Of a DNA stretch of 64,000 nt, positions 1 to 8,563 are shown piece after piece. Both the position numbers and the translations under genes were made by a program. Position 1 is the stretch's first letter; every line of letters starts with the position of its first letter. Where the stretch lies: positions 18,554 to 82,553 of the forward strand of contig JABMNT010000121.1 in NCBI GenBank assembly GCA_013203595.1, in the 5' to 3' direction. The stretch is from Rhodospirillales bacterium (GTDB lineage: Bacteria; Pseudomonadota; Alphaproteobacteria; Rhodospirillales; Casp-alpha2). Below the pieces are notes generated by a model. It saw only the letters and a list, made by a program, of their open reading frames with translations, ran no database searches and was not told the DNA's origin.

Positions 1-439
1 GGCTCGCAAGGAATATTTCACGCCATATTGTCGAGATTAGAAGATCATCACCCAGCATGATCATATCGTGGGAGATGATTGTCGGAATTGGTGCAACTCG
101 ACCACTCGCCCAGCGCTCGACCAGCGTGACATCGCTACCAGTTTTCCGACGGAGGACCCCGCCATTGCCCGCGATCCAGATATCTCCACGTGGAGTGACT
201 TGAACCTTTGCGGGTAGGCTGTCAGAAGCTATGGTTGGGATGAAATCCCAACGGCCGGGAAACATTGGCGGTGGTGCGGTGTCGATTGTAATCGTCGGAA
301 TTTTTCCGACGTTGAAAAGCCTTTCCCGTCCGTCAACGGGGTTCGTGCAGAAAACGGCAATGACCGTCGCAAATACCGAGAAACGGCAGATCTGTGTAAT
401 CACACGTCCTATTGTCAATTTTAAATCAATTGCGAACAT
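1..439 (-). CDS. Partial secreted or membrane-anchored protein of unknown function (5' part only)
   Basis: Reading the minus strand from an ATG at 439 gives an open frame of 146 codons that runs off the left edge without a stop. The protein starts MFAIDLKLTIGRVITQICRF and has a hydrophobic stretch at about residues 17-33 (FRFSVFATVIAVFC-like), which suggests a signal peptide or anchor. Further on there are segments such as TPRGDIWIAGNGGVLRR and GDDLLIST, which resemble blades of a beta-propeller (the GDIWIAGNGG type seen in two-component regulator propellers). No strong Shine-Dalgarno sequence precedes the ATG, and a GTG at 469 is an alternative start. Base composition is more A+T rich than the iol block. 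Function is not recognised; the propeller call is an inference. Confidence 0.5.
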   Translation of the reverse strand, partial: MFAIDLKLTIGRVITQICRFSVFATVIAVFCTNPVDGRERLFNVGKIPTITIDTAPPPMFPGRWDFIPTIASDSLPAKVQVTPRGDIWIAGNGGVLRRKTGSDVTLVERWASGRVAPIPTIISHDMIMLGDDLLISTIWREIFLAS

Positions 440-724
440 ATTTGGATATATTTGCGGGTAGCTAAACACAACCAAACATAGTCGACCTCTCCTCCCCTTG
501 ATTCTCGCACGGACTTGTCCAAGTTCATATTATTGACTTTAATATTTAGAGGTAACTCTATTGAATGATCGAATACAATGCAACTGTAAGCTTTATAACA
601 CAGGAGAGGTTTAGAAATAAAACTAATTAGAAATCCTGGGATTATTCATCATTTATTTCAGGAGACCGAATAAATCCGATGGTAGCAATTCACTTGGTGA
701 ACAACCGGCATCAGTTTCAGTAAA
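440..724. other. A+T-rich gap without a recognisable gene
   Basis: This 285 bp stretch is clearly richer in A and T than the genes to its right. It has a Shine-Dalgarno-like ACAGGAGAGG near 600 and another AGGAGA near 660, but no convincing open frame follows either at a normal distance. The longest candidate after the second is a 14-codon frame. I see no terminator hairpin for the minus-strand operon that ends at 725. It is probably a regulatory or degenerate region. Confidence 0.4.
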
Positions 725-1399
725 TCATGTCTGGGTTCGACTTCGGGCGATGGCCAGGCCATCATGACCTTTTATGCCGACCTGCTGCAGAACGATGGCT
801 TCGAGCCGGGGGTGGGCAGCGAGAGCGGCATTGAACCGCGCGGCGCCGATGGCCGACTCATCTGTGGTGGCGGGGTCGAGAACCGCGCCTTCGCGGATAA
901 CGTTGTCGGCGATAATCAGGCCGCCCGGGCGCACAAGTTTCAGCGCCCCATCCAGATAGTTTGTATAGTTCAATTTGTCCGCATCCAGAAACACCAGATC
1001 AAAGGGCGGATCGGCCCGCTTCTGCAAATCCGGCAGGGTCGCCAGGGCCGGGCCGGTTATGATTTCGATCTGGTCAGACAGCCCGGCCAGCCGGAAATTG
1101 GCTTGTGCCACGGCGGCATGGTGGGGGTCTGATTCCAGGGTGACCACCCGGCCATGGGAGCCAAGGGCGCGGGCCAGCCAGATCGTGCTGTATCCGCCGA
1201 GCGTGCCAATTTCCAGGATGCGTTTTGCGCCGTGGATTTTGGCCAGCAGATATAGCAGCTTGCCCTGTCCGGGCGAGATCTGGATCGGCGGCAGCCGGGC
1301 CACGTCCATGGCCTGTTCCACCGCTTTGAGAGCCGGGTCATCAGCGACAAACAGGCGCTCGATTTAGGCATCGATGGACTGGAAAAGATCCGTTGTCAT
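725..1399 (-). pseudogene. SAM-dependent O-methyltransferase, interrupted by an early nonsense codon
   Basis: The product is a class I O-methyltransferase (Methyltransf_3 / catechol-caffeoyl-CoA OMT type). It has ILEIGTLGGYSTIWLA (SAM motif I), the FDLVFLDADK acidic-substrate/metal motif and GGLIIADNV. The natural start is the ATG at 1399, preceded by AGGAG eight bases upstream. That frame reads MTTDLFQSIDA, then a TAA at 1366-1364, then IERLFVADDPALKAVEQAMDV and the full enzyme. Family members usually have an aromatic residue where the stop lies, so a TAT or TAC to TAA change is the simple explanation. Translation could restart at internal ATGs (1321 gives 198 residues), but that product would lack the N-terminal helix. 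It lies 15 bp after the dioxygenase gene and looks like the last gene of the iolD operon. Confidence 0.75.
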
Positions 1400-1414
1400 T
1401 GAAGACTCCTGTGT

Positions 1415-2542
1415 TTAGGCAAGCGTACGGCAATAGGCATCCGGCGACTGATTTTCCGCCAGCGCTTCGGCCATCAGCACCTGTTGTGATTTCGGCGCCA
1501 GGCCACCGGCCGGCGGCGTTTCATCAAGGCTGAGAGGAAACGCATAACCCTCGGCGCAGGCGGCAATGGCGTTACTGATTTCGCCTGCGGTCAGTTCTCC
1601 TGATTGTCGGGCAGTCAACAGCACCGGATACAGCAGCTGACACATGCGCCGCCGATCAACCCGCTCCATGGCCCGACCGAACGCCGACGAAATCTGCAGC
1701 AGATTGGCCATGCGTTCGACGGTGGCGGTGGTATTGGCGCCGGCCGCATGAAACAGCGACGGGTTGAAAAACAGGGCATCGCCCTTATCCATGGCGACCT
1801 GGACGCAATGAGCCTCAAAGTAATCCCTGAAATCAGCCCGCCGCCAGGCCAGATACCCGGCCCCGTAGGTTTGTGAAAAGGGCAGTATTTTTGTCGGCCC
1901 GCTGGCCACCGGCATGGCGCAATGGGCGATCCCCGCCTGCAGGGTCAGGGCCGGTGACAGTGTGTGCACATGGGCCGGATAGCGGGCCGCTTCGGCGGCG
2001 GTCAAAAAACCCAGGTGGTAATCGCAATGGGGCTGCTGGGCTTCGCCGCCGGGGCGCACCACATTGATCTGCGAGGTGATCTGGTAGGCCGGCCCCAGCC
2101 AGGCTTCGGCAGCCAGCGCGATCATGTCGTTGCCGTAATAGCGGGCAAAAATATCCGGCGCTTTCACACAGAGCTTTTCGAGGGCGTTCCAGATGCGGTG
2201 GTTGGCGCCGGCCCTGGCAAAATGATCCTGGCCGCCCTGGCTGGTCCGCTCGGCTTCAATGATCTGATTAAAAACCATGGTCGCCTGATCGATCACCGCC
2301 GGATCCGCGAACGCCTGTTTGATCACAAATACCCCGGCACCATCCAGCAATACGTCGGCAAACTCGGCCATGATTTCCGGCCCGCGGGTGTTGTCCGCCA
2401 GTTTGGCGCGCAACGCAGGGGCCTCATAAAGCGGCACGTTTTGCTCGAGCCCCGTGGCATGGCACAGCCCGGCGCCGCCATCGCGGTTGTTAAGCAATGC
2501 CCTGAACTGCGCGAGCGAACAGCTTTCTTCCGTGTACCCCAT
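1415..2542 (-). CDS. PhyH-family Fe(II)/2-oxoglutarate dioxygenase
   Basis: A 375-residue phytanoyl-CoA dioxygenase (PhyH) family protein, expected to hydroxylate a small substrate using non-haem iron and 2-oxoglutarate. The iron-binding triad is visible as H172 and D174 in QPHCDYHLG and H265 in SLFHAAGANT; R277 is a good candidate for 2-oxoglutarate binding. The ATG at 2542 follows AGGGGAAGG. It sits 49 bp downstream of iolD and 15 bp upstream of the methyltransferase start, so the three probably form one transcript. PhyH proteins are not part of the textbook inositol pathway, so this operon may act on a substituted or methylated cyclitol. The substrate is unknown. Confidence 0.8.
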   Translation of the reverse strand: MGYTEESCSLAQFRALLNNRDGGAGLCHATGLEQNVPLYEAPALRAKLADNTRGPEIMAEFADVLLDGAGVFVIKQAFADPAVIDQATMVFNQIIEAERTSQGGQDHFARAGANHRIWNALEKLCVKAPDIFARYYGNDMIALAAEAWLGPAYQITSQINVVRPGGEAQQPHCDYHLGFLTAAEAARYPAHVHTLSPALTLQAGIAHCAMPVASGPTKILPFSQTYGAGYLAWRRADFRDYFEAHCVQVAMDKGDALFFNPSLFHAAGANTTATVERMANLLQISSAFGRAMERVDRRRMCQLLYPVLLTARQSGELTAGEISNAIAACAEGYAFPLSLDETPPAGGLAPKSQQVLMAEALAENQSPDAYCRTLA

Positions 2543-2591
2543 GGCCTTCCCCTGCCGGTTGCAAACGCCCCGTTGATCTCTGGTTTGCGCC

Positions 2592-4466
2592 TTAGACGCC
2601 CTTGCGCTGGCGCTGGCGATCTATCGACGCCTGCTGGCGGGCCGCATCGACCTGCGGCCGGTTGGAAACTTCGGGAATGCCGACCTCCCACCAGGTATGG
2701 TCTTCCCCGGTCCAGCCATCGATGCCGTCGACTTTCATGGAAATCACATAGGTCCGCTCCGATGCCTTGGCGCGGGCAAAGGCCTCGTCGAAGTCCGCCA
2801 TGCCGTCGATGGTTTCAGCCTCCGCCCCCATGGAGCGGGCATGCGCCGCGAAATCGACGGCAAAGGGTTCACCAACAATTTTGCAATCAGCAATCAGGTT
2901 GTTGAAAGACGCATTGCCGGTGTTGTTCTGCAGTTTGTTGATAACCGCAAAGCCGCCATTGTCGAGAACGATGATGATCAGCTTTTTGCCCGACAGTACC
3001 GACGAATAAATGTCCGAGTTCATCATCATGTAGGAGCCGTCTCCGGTAAACACGATGGTGTCGTTGTCGGGTTCGCGCTCGGCCTGGGCAATCCGCGCCC
3101 CCCAGGCACCGGCAATCTCGTAGCCCATGCAGGAAAAGCCGAACTCGATATCGACGGTACCCTGGGATTTGGTCCGCCAGTTGGCGGCCACTTCGCCGGG
3201 CAGACCGCCGGCGGCGGCGACCACCCGGTCGCGTACATCACACAATCGGTTCGCCGCCCCCACGGCCTGGGCATAGGTGGCCGGCCGGTTGCCGGGCTCG
3301 ATGTTGGCCGCCACATAGCTGTCCCAGGCGCGGCGTTCGGCTTTCGCCTTATCGGTCCAGGCGGTGGGGCACTGAAAATCGCCAAGCCCTTCATGCATCA
3401 GCAGCAGGGCTCGTTTGGCATCGCCAACCACCGCCAGGGCGCGGTGTTTGCCGGCATCGTGGCGGGCCGCATTGATGTTGATAAACCGTGCATCCGGGGC
3501 AAAGGCAGTCCACGAGCCGGTGGTGAAATCCTGCAGGCGGGTACCGATGGCAACAATCACATCGGCCTCTGCCGCCAGGGCATTGGCCGAGTTGGACCCG
3601 GTCACGCCAACCGGCCCGCAATTCAGGGGGTGTTCAACAACCAGGTTGGCCCGCCCGGCAATGGTTTCGACAACGGGAAGTCCAAAGGCGCTGGCAAAGG
3701 CGGCCAGTTCGGCGGTGGCTTGGCTGTACTGAACGCCGCCACCAGCGATGACCAGCGGCCGCCGGGCGGTGCGCAACAGGGCAATGGCGTCGTCGATTTC
3801 GAGGGGGTCGGGCGAGGTCCGGCGAACCCGGTGCAGGCGTTCTTCGAAAAACACTTCGGGGTAGTCATAGGTCCAGCCCTGCACATCCTGGGGCAGGCCG
3901 ATGAAGGCCGGGCCGCAGTCGGCTGGGTCGATCAGGGTCTGGATCGCCGCCGGCAGCGACTGGATGATCTGCGCCGGGTGGGTAATCCGGTCGAAATAGC
4001 GCGACACCGCACGAAAGCCGTCGTTGACGGAAATCGTCGGGTCACCGAAATGTTCGACCTGCTGCAACACCGGGTCCGGCAGGCGGGACTGAAAGGTATC
4101 GCCAGCCAGCAACAATAGCGGCAGGCGATTGGTATGGGCAACTCCGGCAGCGGTCAGCATGTTGGTGGTACCCGGCCCGGCCGATGCGGTGGCGAACATA
4201 AAGCGCCGGCGCAGTTTCTGTTTGGCATAGCCGATCGCCGCCAGCGCCATGGACTGTTCGTTCTGGCCGCGCCAGACCGGCAGTTCATCGCGGTACTCAT
4301 ACAGCGCTTCGCCAAGGCAGGTCACATTGCCATGGCCGAAAATCGCGAAGCCGCCACCGCAAAGGCGCGTGCGTTGTCCGTCGATTTCAATAAACTGGTT
4401 GGCCAGATGGCGGACAAGGGCCTGCGCCATGGTTAATTTGACGGTTTTCTCAGGTGTCGGCTTCAT
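2592..4466 (-). CDS. iolD: 3D-(3,5/4)-trihydroxycyclohexane-1,2-dione hydrolase (IolD)
   Basis: A 624-residue thiamine-diphosphate enzyme that opens the cyclohexanedione ring in myo-inositol catabolism, giving 5-deoxy-glucuronate. Visible features are the N-terminal TMAQALVRHLANQ typical of IolD, the catalytic Glu region RGQNEQSMA (E70), a central domain with IAGGGVQYS, and the C-terminal ThDP/Mg motif starting GDGSYMMMNSD and ending in VLDNGG. I chose the ATG at 4466 (MKPTPEKTVKLTMAQ) because it matches the family N-terminus and length. The same frame stays open upstream to 5747, but that part is antisense to the dehydrogenase gene and has no IolD homology. The gene is divergent from 4578 and heads a three-gene operon. 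iolB, iolC, iolE and iolR are not in the window. Confidence 0.93.
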   Translation of the reverse strand: MKPTPEKTVKLTMAQALVRHLANQFIEIDGQRTRLCGGGFAIFGHGNVTCLGEALYEYRDELPVWRGQNEQSMALAAIGYAKQKLRRRFMFATASAGPGTTNMLTAAGVAHTNRLPLLLLAGDTFQSRLPDPVLQQVEHFGDPTISVNDGFRAVSRYFDRITHPAQIIQSLPAAIQTLIDPADCGPAFIGLPQDVQGWTYDYPEVFFEERLHRVRRTSPDPLEIDDAIALLRTARRPLVIAGGGVQYSQATAELAAFASAFGLPVVETIAGRANLVVEHPLNCGPVGVTGSNSANALAAEADVIVAIGTRLQDFTTGSWTAFAPDARFININAARHDAGKHRALAVVGDAKRALLLMHEGLGDFQCPTAWTDKAKAERRAWDSYVAANIEPGNRPATYAQAVGAANRLCDVRDRVVAAAGGLPGEVAANWRTKSQGTVDIEFGFSCMGYEIAGAWGARIAQAEREPDNDTIVFTGDGSYMMMNSDIYSSVLSGKKLIIIVLDNGGFAVINKLQNNTGNASFNNLIADCKIVGEPFAVDFAAHARSMGAEAETIDGMADFDEAFARAKASERTYVISMKVDGIDGWTGEDHTWWEVGIPEVSNRPQVDAARQQASIDRQRQRKGV

Positions 4467-4577
4467 GGTCTCCAAAGCTCGAAATGACTGTTGTCTGAGA
4501 CCATAAATCACTACTTGTCGTTTTGCTACGGGTTGCAAAACGATTTCTGCAGATTTTCCCGGGGAGGCGATTGAAAA
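4467..4577. promoter_or_regulatory. Divergent promoter region with a 9+9 bp palindrome, probable operator
   Basis: The 111 bp between iolD and the oppositely oriented dehydrogenase gene contains a perfect inverted repeat, TCGTTTTGC at 4518-4526 and GCAAAACGA at 4535-4543, with an 8 bp spacer. Its central position suggests one regulator controlling both operons. No regulator gene is adjacent, so the protein (IolR/RpiR, LacI or another family) cannot be named. Confidence 0.55.
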
Positions 4578-5693
4578 ATGCGCAACATAGGTATCGGCAT
4601 TATCGGCGGCGGCTATATGGGCAAGGCGCATGCGGTTGCCTACCAGGCCGTGGCCAGCCTGTTCGCCACCGCCCTGCGCCCGGTCTGCGAAATGATCTGT
4701 ACAACCACCGAAGACGGCGCCCGGGAAAAAGCCAACGCGCTCGGTTTCAGCCGCTCCACCGCCGACTGGCGGGTACTGGTCGCGGACCCGGCAATCGAAG
4801 CGGTGGTGATCGCATCGCCGCAGGAATTTCATCGCGATATCGCGCTCGCCGCCTTTGCCGCCGGCAAGCCGGTGTTTTGCGAAAAACCCCTTGGCGCCAG
4901 CGTCGCCGACGGGCGGGCCATGGTCGACGCGGCAACAAAAAGCGGCCTCGTAAATATGACCGGGTTCAATTATATCCGCACCCCGGCTTCGCAACTGGCT
5001 TGCCAGATCATCGCCGCCGGCGAGATCGGTGAGATCACCAGCTTCCGGGGTGAACATACGGAAGATTTTTACGCCGACCCGGATGCTGCCGCCAGTTGGC
5101 GAACCCAGGGGCGGGCCAGTGGCACCATGGGCGATCTGGCGCCGCATATGGTCAATGCAGCCCTGGCCCTGGCCGGGCCGATCACGCGCCTGGTCAGCGA
5201 TATCCAGACCGTCCATACATCCCGGCCCGATGGCAACGGCACGTCCCCTGTCACCAATGACGATCACGGGCAGTTGCTGTGCCAGTTTGCCAACGGCGCC
5301 ATGGGCGGACTTTATTTCAGCCGCGTCGCGAGCGGACGCAAGATGGGCTATGCCTACCAGATCTATGGCACCAAAGGCGCCATTCGTTTTGATCAGGAAG
5401 ACCAGAATGCCCTGTGGGTCTATGACAGTGCCGCCAAAGCCGGGCGGCAGGGCTATACAAAAATACTGACCGGTCCGGAACATCCCGACTATGCCGCCTT
5501 CTGCCAGGGGCCAGGCCATGGCACCGGCTATCAGGATCAGATCATTATCGAGGCCAAGGATTTTCTGGACGCCATTGCAACCGGTAAACCAATGTGGCCA
5601 ACCTTCCAGGACGGGCTCGAGGTCAGCCGGGTCATTGACGCGGCCTGGACCAGCTTCGAGCAACAGCGGTGGGTGGCCATGGACGAGGTCTGA
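4578..5693 (+). CDS. Gfo/Idh/MocA-family oxidoreductase
   Basis: A 371-residue NAD(P)-dependent dehydrogenase of the Gfo/Idh/MocA family, which oxidises hydroxyls of sugars or cyclitols. The N-terminal Rossmann fold has IGIIGGGYMGKAHA at residues 4-17, and the conserved EKP motif is present in VFCEKPLGAS. The C-terminal alpha/beta domain contains GDLAPHMVNAA, which carries the His/Asp-type catalytic region of the family. GGGGAGG lies about 10 bases before the ATG. It is first in a two-gene operon divergent from iolD, so inositol or a related cyclitol is the likely substrate class. The exact substrate cannot be read from sequence. Confidence 0.85.
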   Translation: MRNIGIGIIGGGYMGKAHAVAYQAVASLFATALRPVCEMICTTTEDGAREKANALGFSRSTADWRVLVADPAIEAVVIASPQEFHRDIALAAFAAGKPVFCEKPLGASVADGRAMVDAATKSGLVNMTGFNYIRTPASQLACQIIAAGEIGEITSFRGEHTEDFYADPDAAASWRTQGRASGTMGDLAPHMVNAALALAGPITRLVSDIQTVHTSRPDGNGTSPVTNDDHGQLLCQFANGAMGGLYFSRVASGRKMGYAYQIYGTKGAIRFDQEDQNALWVYDSAAKAGRQGYTKILTGPEHPDYAAFCQGPGHGTGYQDQIIIEAKDFLDAIATGKPMWPTFQDGLEVSRVIDAAWTSFEQQRWVAMDEV

Positions 5694-5764
5694 GCTGGGG
5701 TTGCCAGGGCGGGCAAGGCCATAAAAAACAATGCGGTTGAGTTTCATTTAACAAGGATGCGGAT

Positions 5765-6904
5765 ATGAAAAAACTGAACTGGGGACTGATCGGCGGTGGC
5801 GAAGGCAGCCAGATCGGGCCCACCCACCGGCTCGGCGCCGCCGTTGACGGTAAGTACACCCTGGTCGCCGGGGCGCTCGATGCCGATCCGGAAAACGGCA
5901 AACGGTTTGCCGCCACCTTAGGCATTGCACCGGACCGCGCCTATGCCGACTGGCAAGCCATGCTGGCTGCCGAATCCGGCCGCGCCGACCGGCTTGATCT
6001 GGTCACGGTTGCGACCCCCAACGCAACCCATTTCGAGATCACAAAAGCCTTCCTGCAAGCTGGCATCGATGTGCTCTGCGAGAAGCCGATGACCATGACC
6101 GTCGCCGAAAGCCAGCAGATCGTCCGTCTGGCGGCTGAAAAAAACCGCGTCTGCGCCGTCAATTATGGCTATTCCGGCTATCCCCTGGTGCGGCATATGC
6201 GGACCATGGTGGCGCGCGGCGATTTGGGCCGTATCCGTGTGGTTAAAGCCGAATTTGCCCATGGCTTTCATGCCGACGCCAGTGATGCCGACAACCCGCG
6301 CCTGCGCTGGCGCTACGATCCCGAACAGGCCGGGGTCTCGGCGGTGATGGCCGATTGCGGCATTCACGCCCTGCACATGGCCTGCTTTGTCACCGGCCAG
6401 CAGGTTGCATCCGTCGCCGCCGATTTTGCCTCCTGCGTCGACGGACGCGCCCTGGAAGACGACGCCATGATCTCGTTTCGCATGAGCGAAGGCTGCGTTG
6501 GCCGGCTGTGGACCAGCGCCGTTGCCGTCGGGCGCATGCACGGGCTCACCATTCAGGTATTTGGTGAAACCGGCGGTCTGCGCTGGGCCCAGGAATGGCC
6601 CAACCAGTTATTCTGGACGCCACTGAACGGGCCGACGCAAACCCTGGAACGCGGCTCCGCCGGCCTGTCGCCGGAAGCCGACCGCGCATCGCGGGTGACG
6701 ATTGGTCATGCCGAAGGGATGCCGCTCGCCTTTGCCAATATCTATCGCGATCTGGCCGAGGTGATCGGCGCCCGGCAGGAAAGCCGCGCTGCTGATCCAC
6801 TGGCCCTGCATTATCCGACTGCCCAGGACGGCCTGAACTCACTGGCGGCTGTTTATGCGGCGGTAAAATCGGCGCAAAACGGTTCCGCCTGGACGCCCCT
6901 GTGA
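5765..6904 (+). CDS. Gfo/Idh/MocA-family oxidoreductase
   Basis: A second, only distantly similar 379-residue Gfo/Idh/MocA dehydrogenase. It has LNWGLIGGGEGSQIGPTHR as the nucleotide-binding segment; the GEGSQIG variant, with an insertion after the glycine motif, is characteristic of one subgroup. The EKP motif appears as VLCEKPMTMT, and a GIHALHM segment lies in the catalytic domain. It starts 71 bp after the upstream gene, with AAGGATGCGGAT before the ATG. Pairs of such dehydrogenases beside iol genes commonly epimerise or oxidise inositol isomers in sequence; that role is an inference here. Confidence 0.83.
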   Translation: MKKLNWGLIGGGEGSQIGPTHRLGAAVDGKYTLVAGALDADPENGKRFAATLGIAPDRAYADWQAMLAAESGRADRLDLVTVATPNATHFEITKAFLQAGIDVLCEKPMTMTVAESQQIVRLAAEKNRVCAVNYGYSGYPLVRHMRTMVARGDLGRIRVVKAEFAHGFHADASDADNPRLRWRYDPEQAGVSAVMADCGIHALHMACFVTGQQVASVAADFASCVDGRALEDDAMISFRMSEGCVGRLWTSAVAVGRMHGLTIQVFGETGGLRWAQEWPNQLFWTPLNGPTQTLERGSAGLSPEADRASRVTIGHAEGMPLAFANIYRDLAEVIGARQESRAADPLALHYPTAQDGLNSLAAVYAAVKSAQNGSAWTPL

Positions 6905-7050
6905 CAGGAGCCCAGGAACGCATTCATTCCAGTGGGCACCAAATTGCAAATGCATCGGATCTGTTTGCCTGGCATCGCCGTTTCAATTAAACAGGCTGAA
7001 TGCCCACCGGAGCCGGACGGCAGATTACCACACCCCATTCAGGAGATCCT

Positions 7051-7617
7051 ATGACCCGAATCCTTCCCCTCATGCCGGACCAGATGACAGCACGCCAGCA
7101 ACAGGTATCTGAGACCATAGCATCGGGCCCCCGTGGCGCGGTTCGCGGCCCGCTTGCTGTCTGGCTGTACCGGCCGGAGCTTGCCGACCGGGCGCAGGCG
7201 CTCGGCCAGTATTGCCGCTTCGAGAGTTGTCTGCCACCGCGGCTTTCCGAACTGGCCATTCTGGTAACCGCGCGGCTATGGAATTCGGAGTATGAATGGG
7301 CGGCCCATAAGCCCATTGCCCTGAAGGGCGGGCTTGCACCGGAAATTGTCGAGGCCATCCGCTGCGGCCGGGAGCCCGCCTTTGCGCAGGCGGACGAAGC
7401 CGTGGTTTACCGGTTTGCCACCAGCCTGCATCAGAACCGGCATATTGATGATGCCCTGTATGCGGATGCGGTGGCGATCCTGGGTGACGAGGGGGTTGTC
7501 GATCTGACGGGAATACTTGGCTATTACACCCTGATCTCGATGACCATCAACGTGTTCAAGGTTGCCACTGCGGACGGACATACAGCCGAGCTCGGCCCGG
7601 TCACCGGTTCGGATTAG
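7051..7617 (+). CDS. Carboxymuconolactone decarboxylase / AhpD-like protein
   Basis: A 188-residue protein of the carboxymuconolactone decarboxylase family. It has RLSELAILVTARLWNSEYEWAAHKP and a helical C-terminal half with LTGILGYYTLISMTINVF. The usual AhpD CxxC redox pair is absent: the equivalent segment is NSEYEWAAH, with E and H as in the decarboxylase-type members. The start is the ATG at 7051, with AGGAG five bases upstream; the frame is open further up but lacks a ribosome site. The last 17 bases overlap the 3' end of fcl on the other strand. Substrate unknown. Confidence 0.78.
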   Translation: MTRILPLMPDQMTARQQQVSETIASGPRGAVRGPLAVWLYRPELADRAQALGQYCRFESCLPPRLSELAILVTARLWNSEYEWAAHKPIALKGGLAPEIVEAIRCGREPAFAQADEAVVYRFATSLHQNRHIDDALYADAVAILGDEGVVDLTGILGYYTLISMTINVFKVATADGHTAELGPVTGSD

Positions 7618-8563
7618 CCAGCTGTTCGCAGTACCAGTCATAGGTCCTGGTTATACCTTCGCGTAATCCGATCCGCGCCTGCCAGCCCAGGGCCGACAAC
7701 CGTGAGGTATCCAGTTTCTTCAACGGTGTTCCATCGGGCTTGTCGGTCAGGAAATTCAATCCGCCCTGGAAGCCGACCACTTCGCAGATCAGCGCGCTCA
7801 GTTCGCCAATACTGATATCGCGGCCGGCACCCACATTTAAATGTTGTTCATCCGAATAGTGCTGCATCAGATAAACAATGGCTGCGGCGGCGTCATCCAC
7901 ATACAGGAAATCCCGGCGCGGGGTGCCGGTGCCCCAGACATCAAGTGCCGCAGCGCCTTTTGTTTTCGCCGCATGGGTTTTGGCTATCAGCGCCGGAATA
8001 ACGTGGCTCGTCTGCAGATCAAAATTATCATGTTCGCCATACAGATTGGTCGGCATGGCTGAGACGAAATCACTGCCGAATTGTCTGCGATAGGCCTGGC
8101 AAAGCTTAATGCCGGCAATCTTGGCAATGGCGTACCATTCATTTGATGGTTCCAGCGCGCCGGTCAACAGGGCGTCTTCTGTTATCGGTTGTGCAGCATT
8201 GCGCGGATAAATACACGACGAGCCCAGAAACATCAGCTTTTCCACACCGATCCGATGGGCAGCGTGGATGATATTGCTCTCAATCATTAAATTATCGTAC
8301 AGAAAATCTGCCGGAAAGGTCTGGTTGGCCATGATCCCACCGACCTTCGCCGCCGCCAGAAAAATGGCCTGCGGTCGGGTTTCGGCCATCCAGTCTTCAA
8401 CATCCGACTGGCGGCGCAAGTCCAGCCGCTCCCTGCCAACGGATATCAGTTCACAGTTTTCGTTCTCCAGTTGCCGGGAAATCGCCCGACCAACCATTCC
8501 GCTGCTGCCGGCGACCCAGATGCGTTTGCCGGCAAGCCGGTAGCTGGGCACCCGCTCAGTCAC
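7601..8563 (-). CDS. fcl: GDP-L-fucose synthase
   Basis: A 320-residue extended SDR enzyme that epimerises and reduces GDP-4-keto-6-deoxymannose to GDP-L-fucose. Visible are the NADP motif [11 protein letters not shown], the family signature [24 protein letters not shown], the catalytic YAIAK and [10 protein letters not shown]. It begins with GTG at 8563, inside the end of gmd (8 bp overlap), which implies translational coupling. Together the two genes supply GDP-fucose for a surface glycan. No fucosyltransferase or polysaccharide gene lies nearby, so the acceptor must be made elsewhere. Confidence 0.93.
   Translation of the reverse strand: MTERVPSYRLAGKRIWVAGSSGMVGRAISRQLENENCELISVGRERLDLRRQSDVEDWMAETRPQAIFLAAAKVGGIMANQTFPADFLYDNLMIESNIIHAAHRIGVEKLMFLGSSCIYPRNAAQPITEDALLTGALEPSNEWYAIAKIAGIKLCQAYRRQFGSDFVSAMPTNLYGEHDNFDLQTSHVIPALIAKTHAAKTKGAAALDVWGTGTPRRDFLYVDDAAAAIVYLMQHYSDEQHLNVGAGRDISIGELSALICEVVGFQGGLNFLTDKPDGTPLKKLDTSRLSALGWQARIGLREGITRTYDWYCEQLANPNR

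Noticed and set aside
231..461. 76-codon plus-strand frame near the left edge
   Set aside because: It is antisense to the partial minus-strand gene, lacks a ribosome site and has no recognisable protein features.
1057..1371. Alternative frame overlapping the O-methyltransferase (starting MPKSSACLSL)
   Set aside because: It is rich in Arg, Ser and Trp and lacks any domain; the methyltransferase motifs are all in the other frame.
4467..5747. Upstream extension of the iolD frame by about 427 codons
   Set aside because: It is antisense to the Gfo/Idh gene at 4578, has no IolD-like sequence, and the natural N-terminus and length of IolD begin at 4466.
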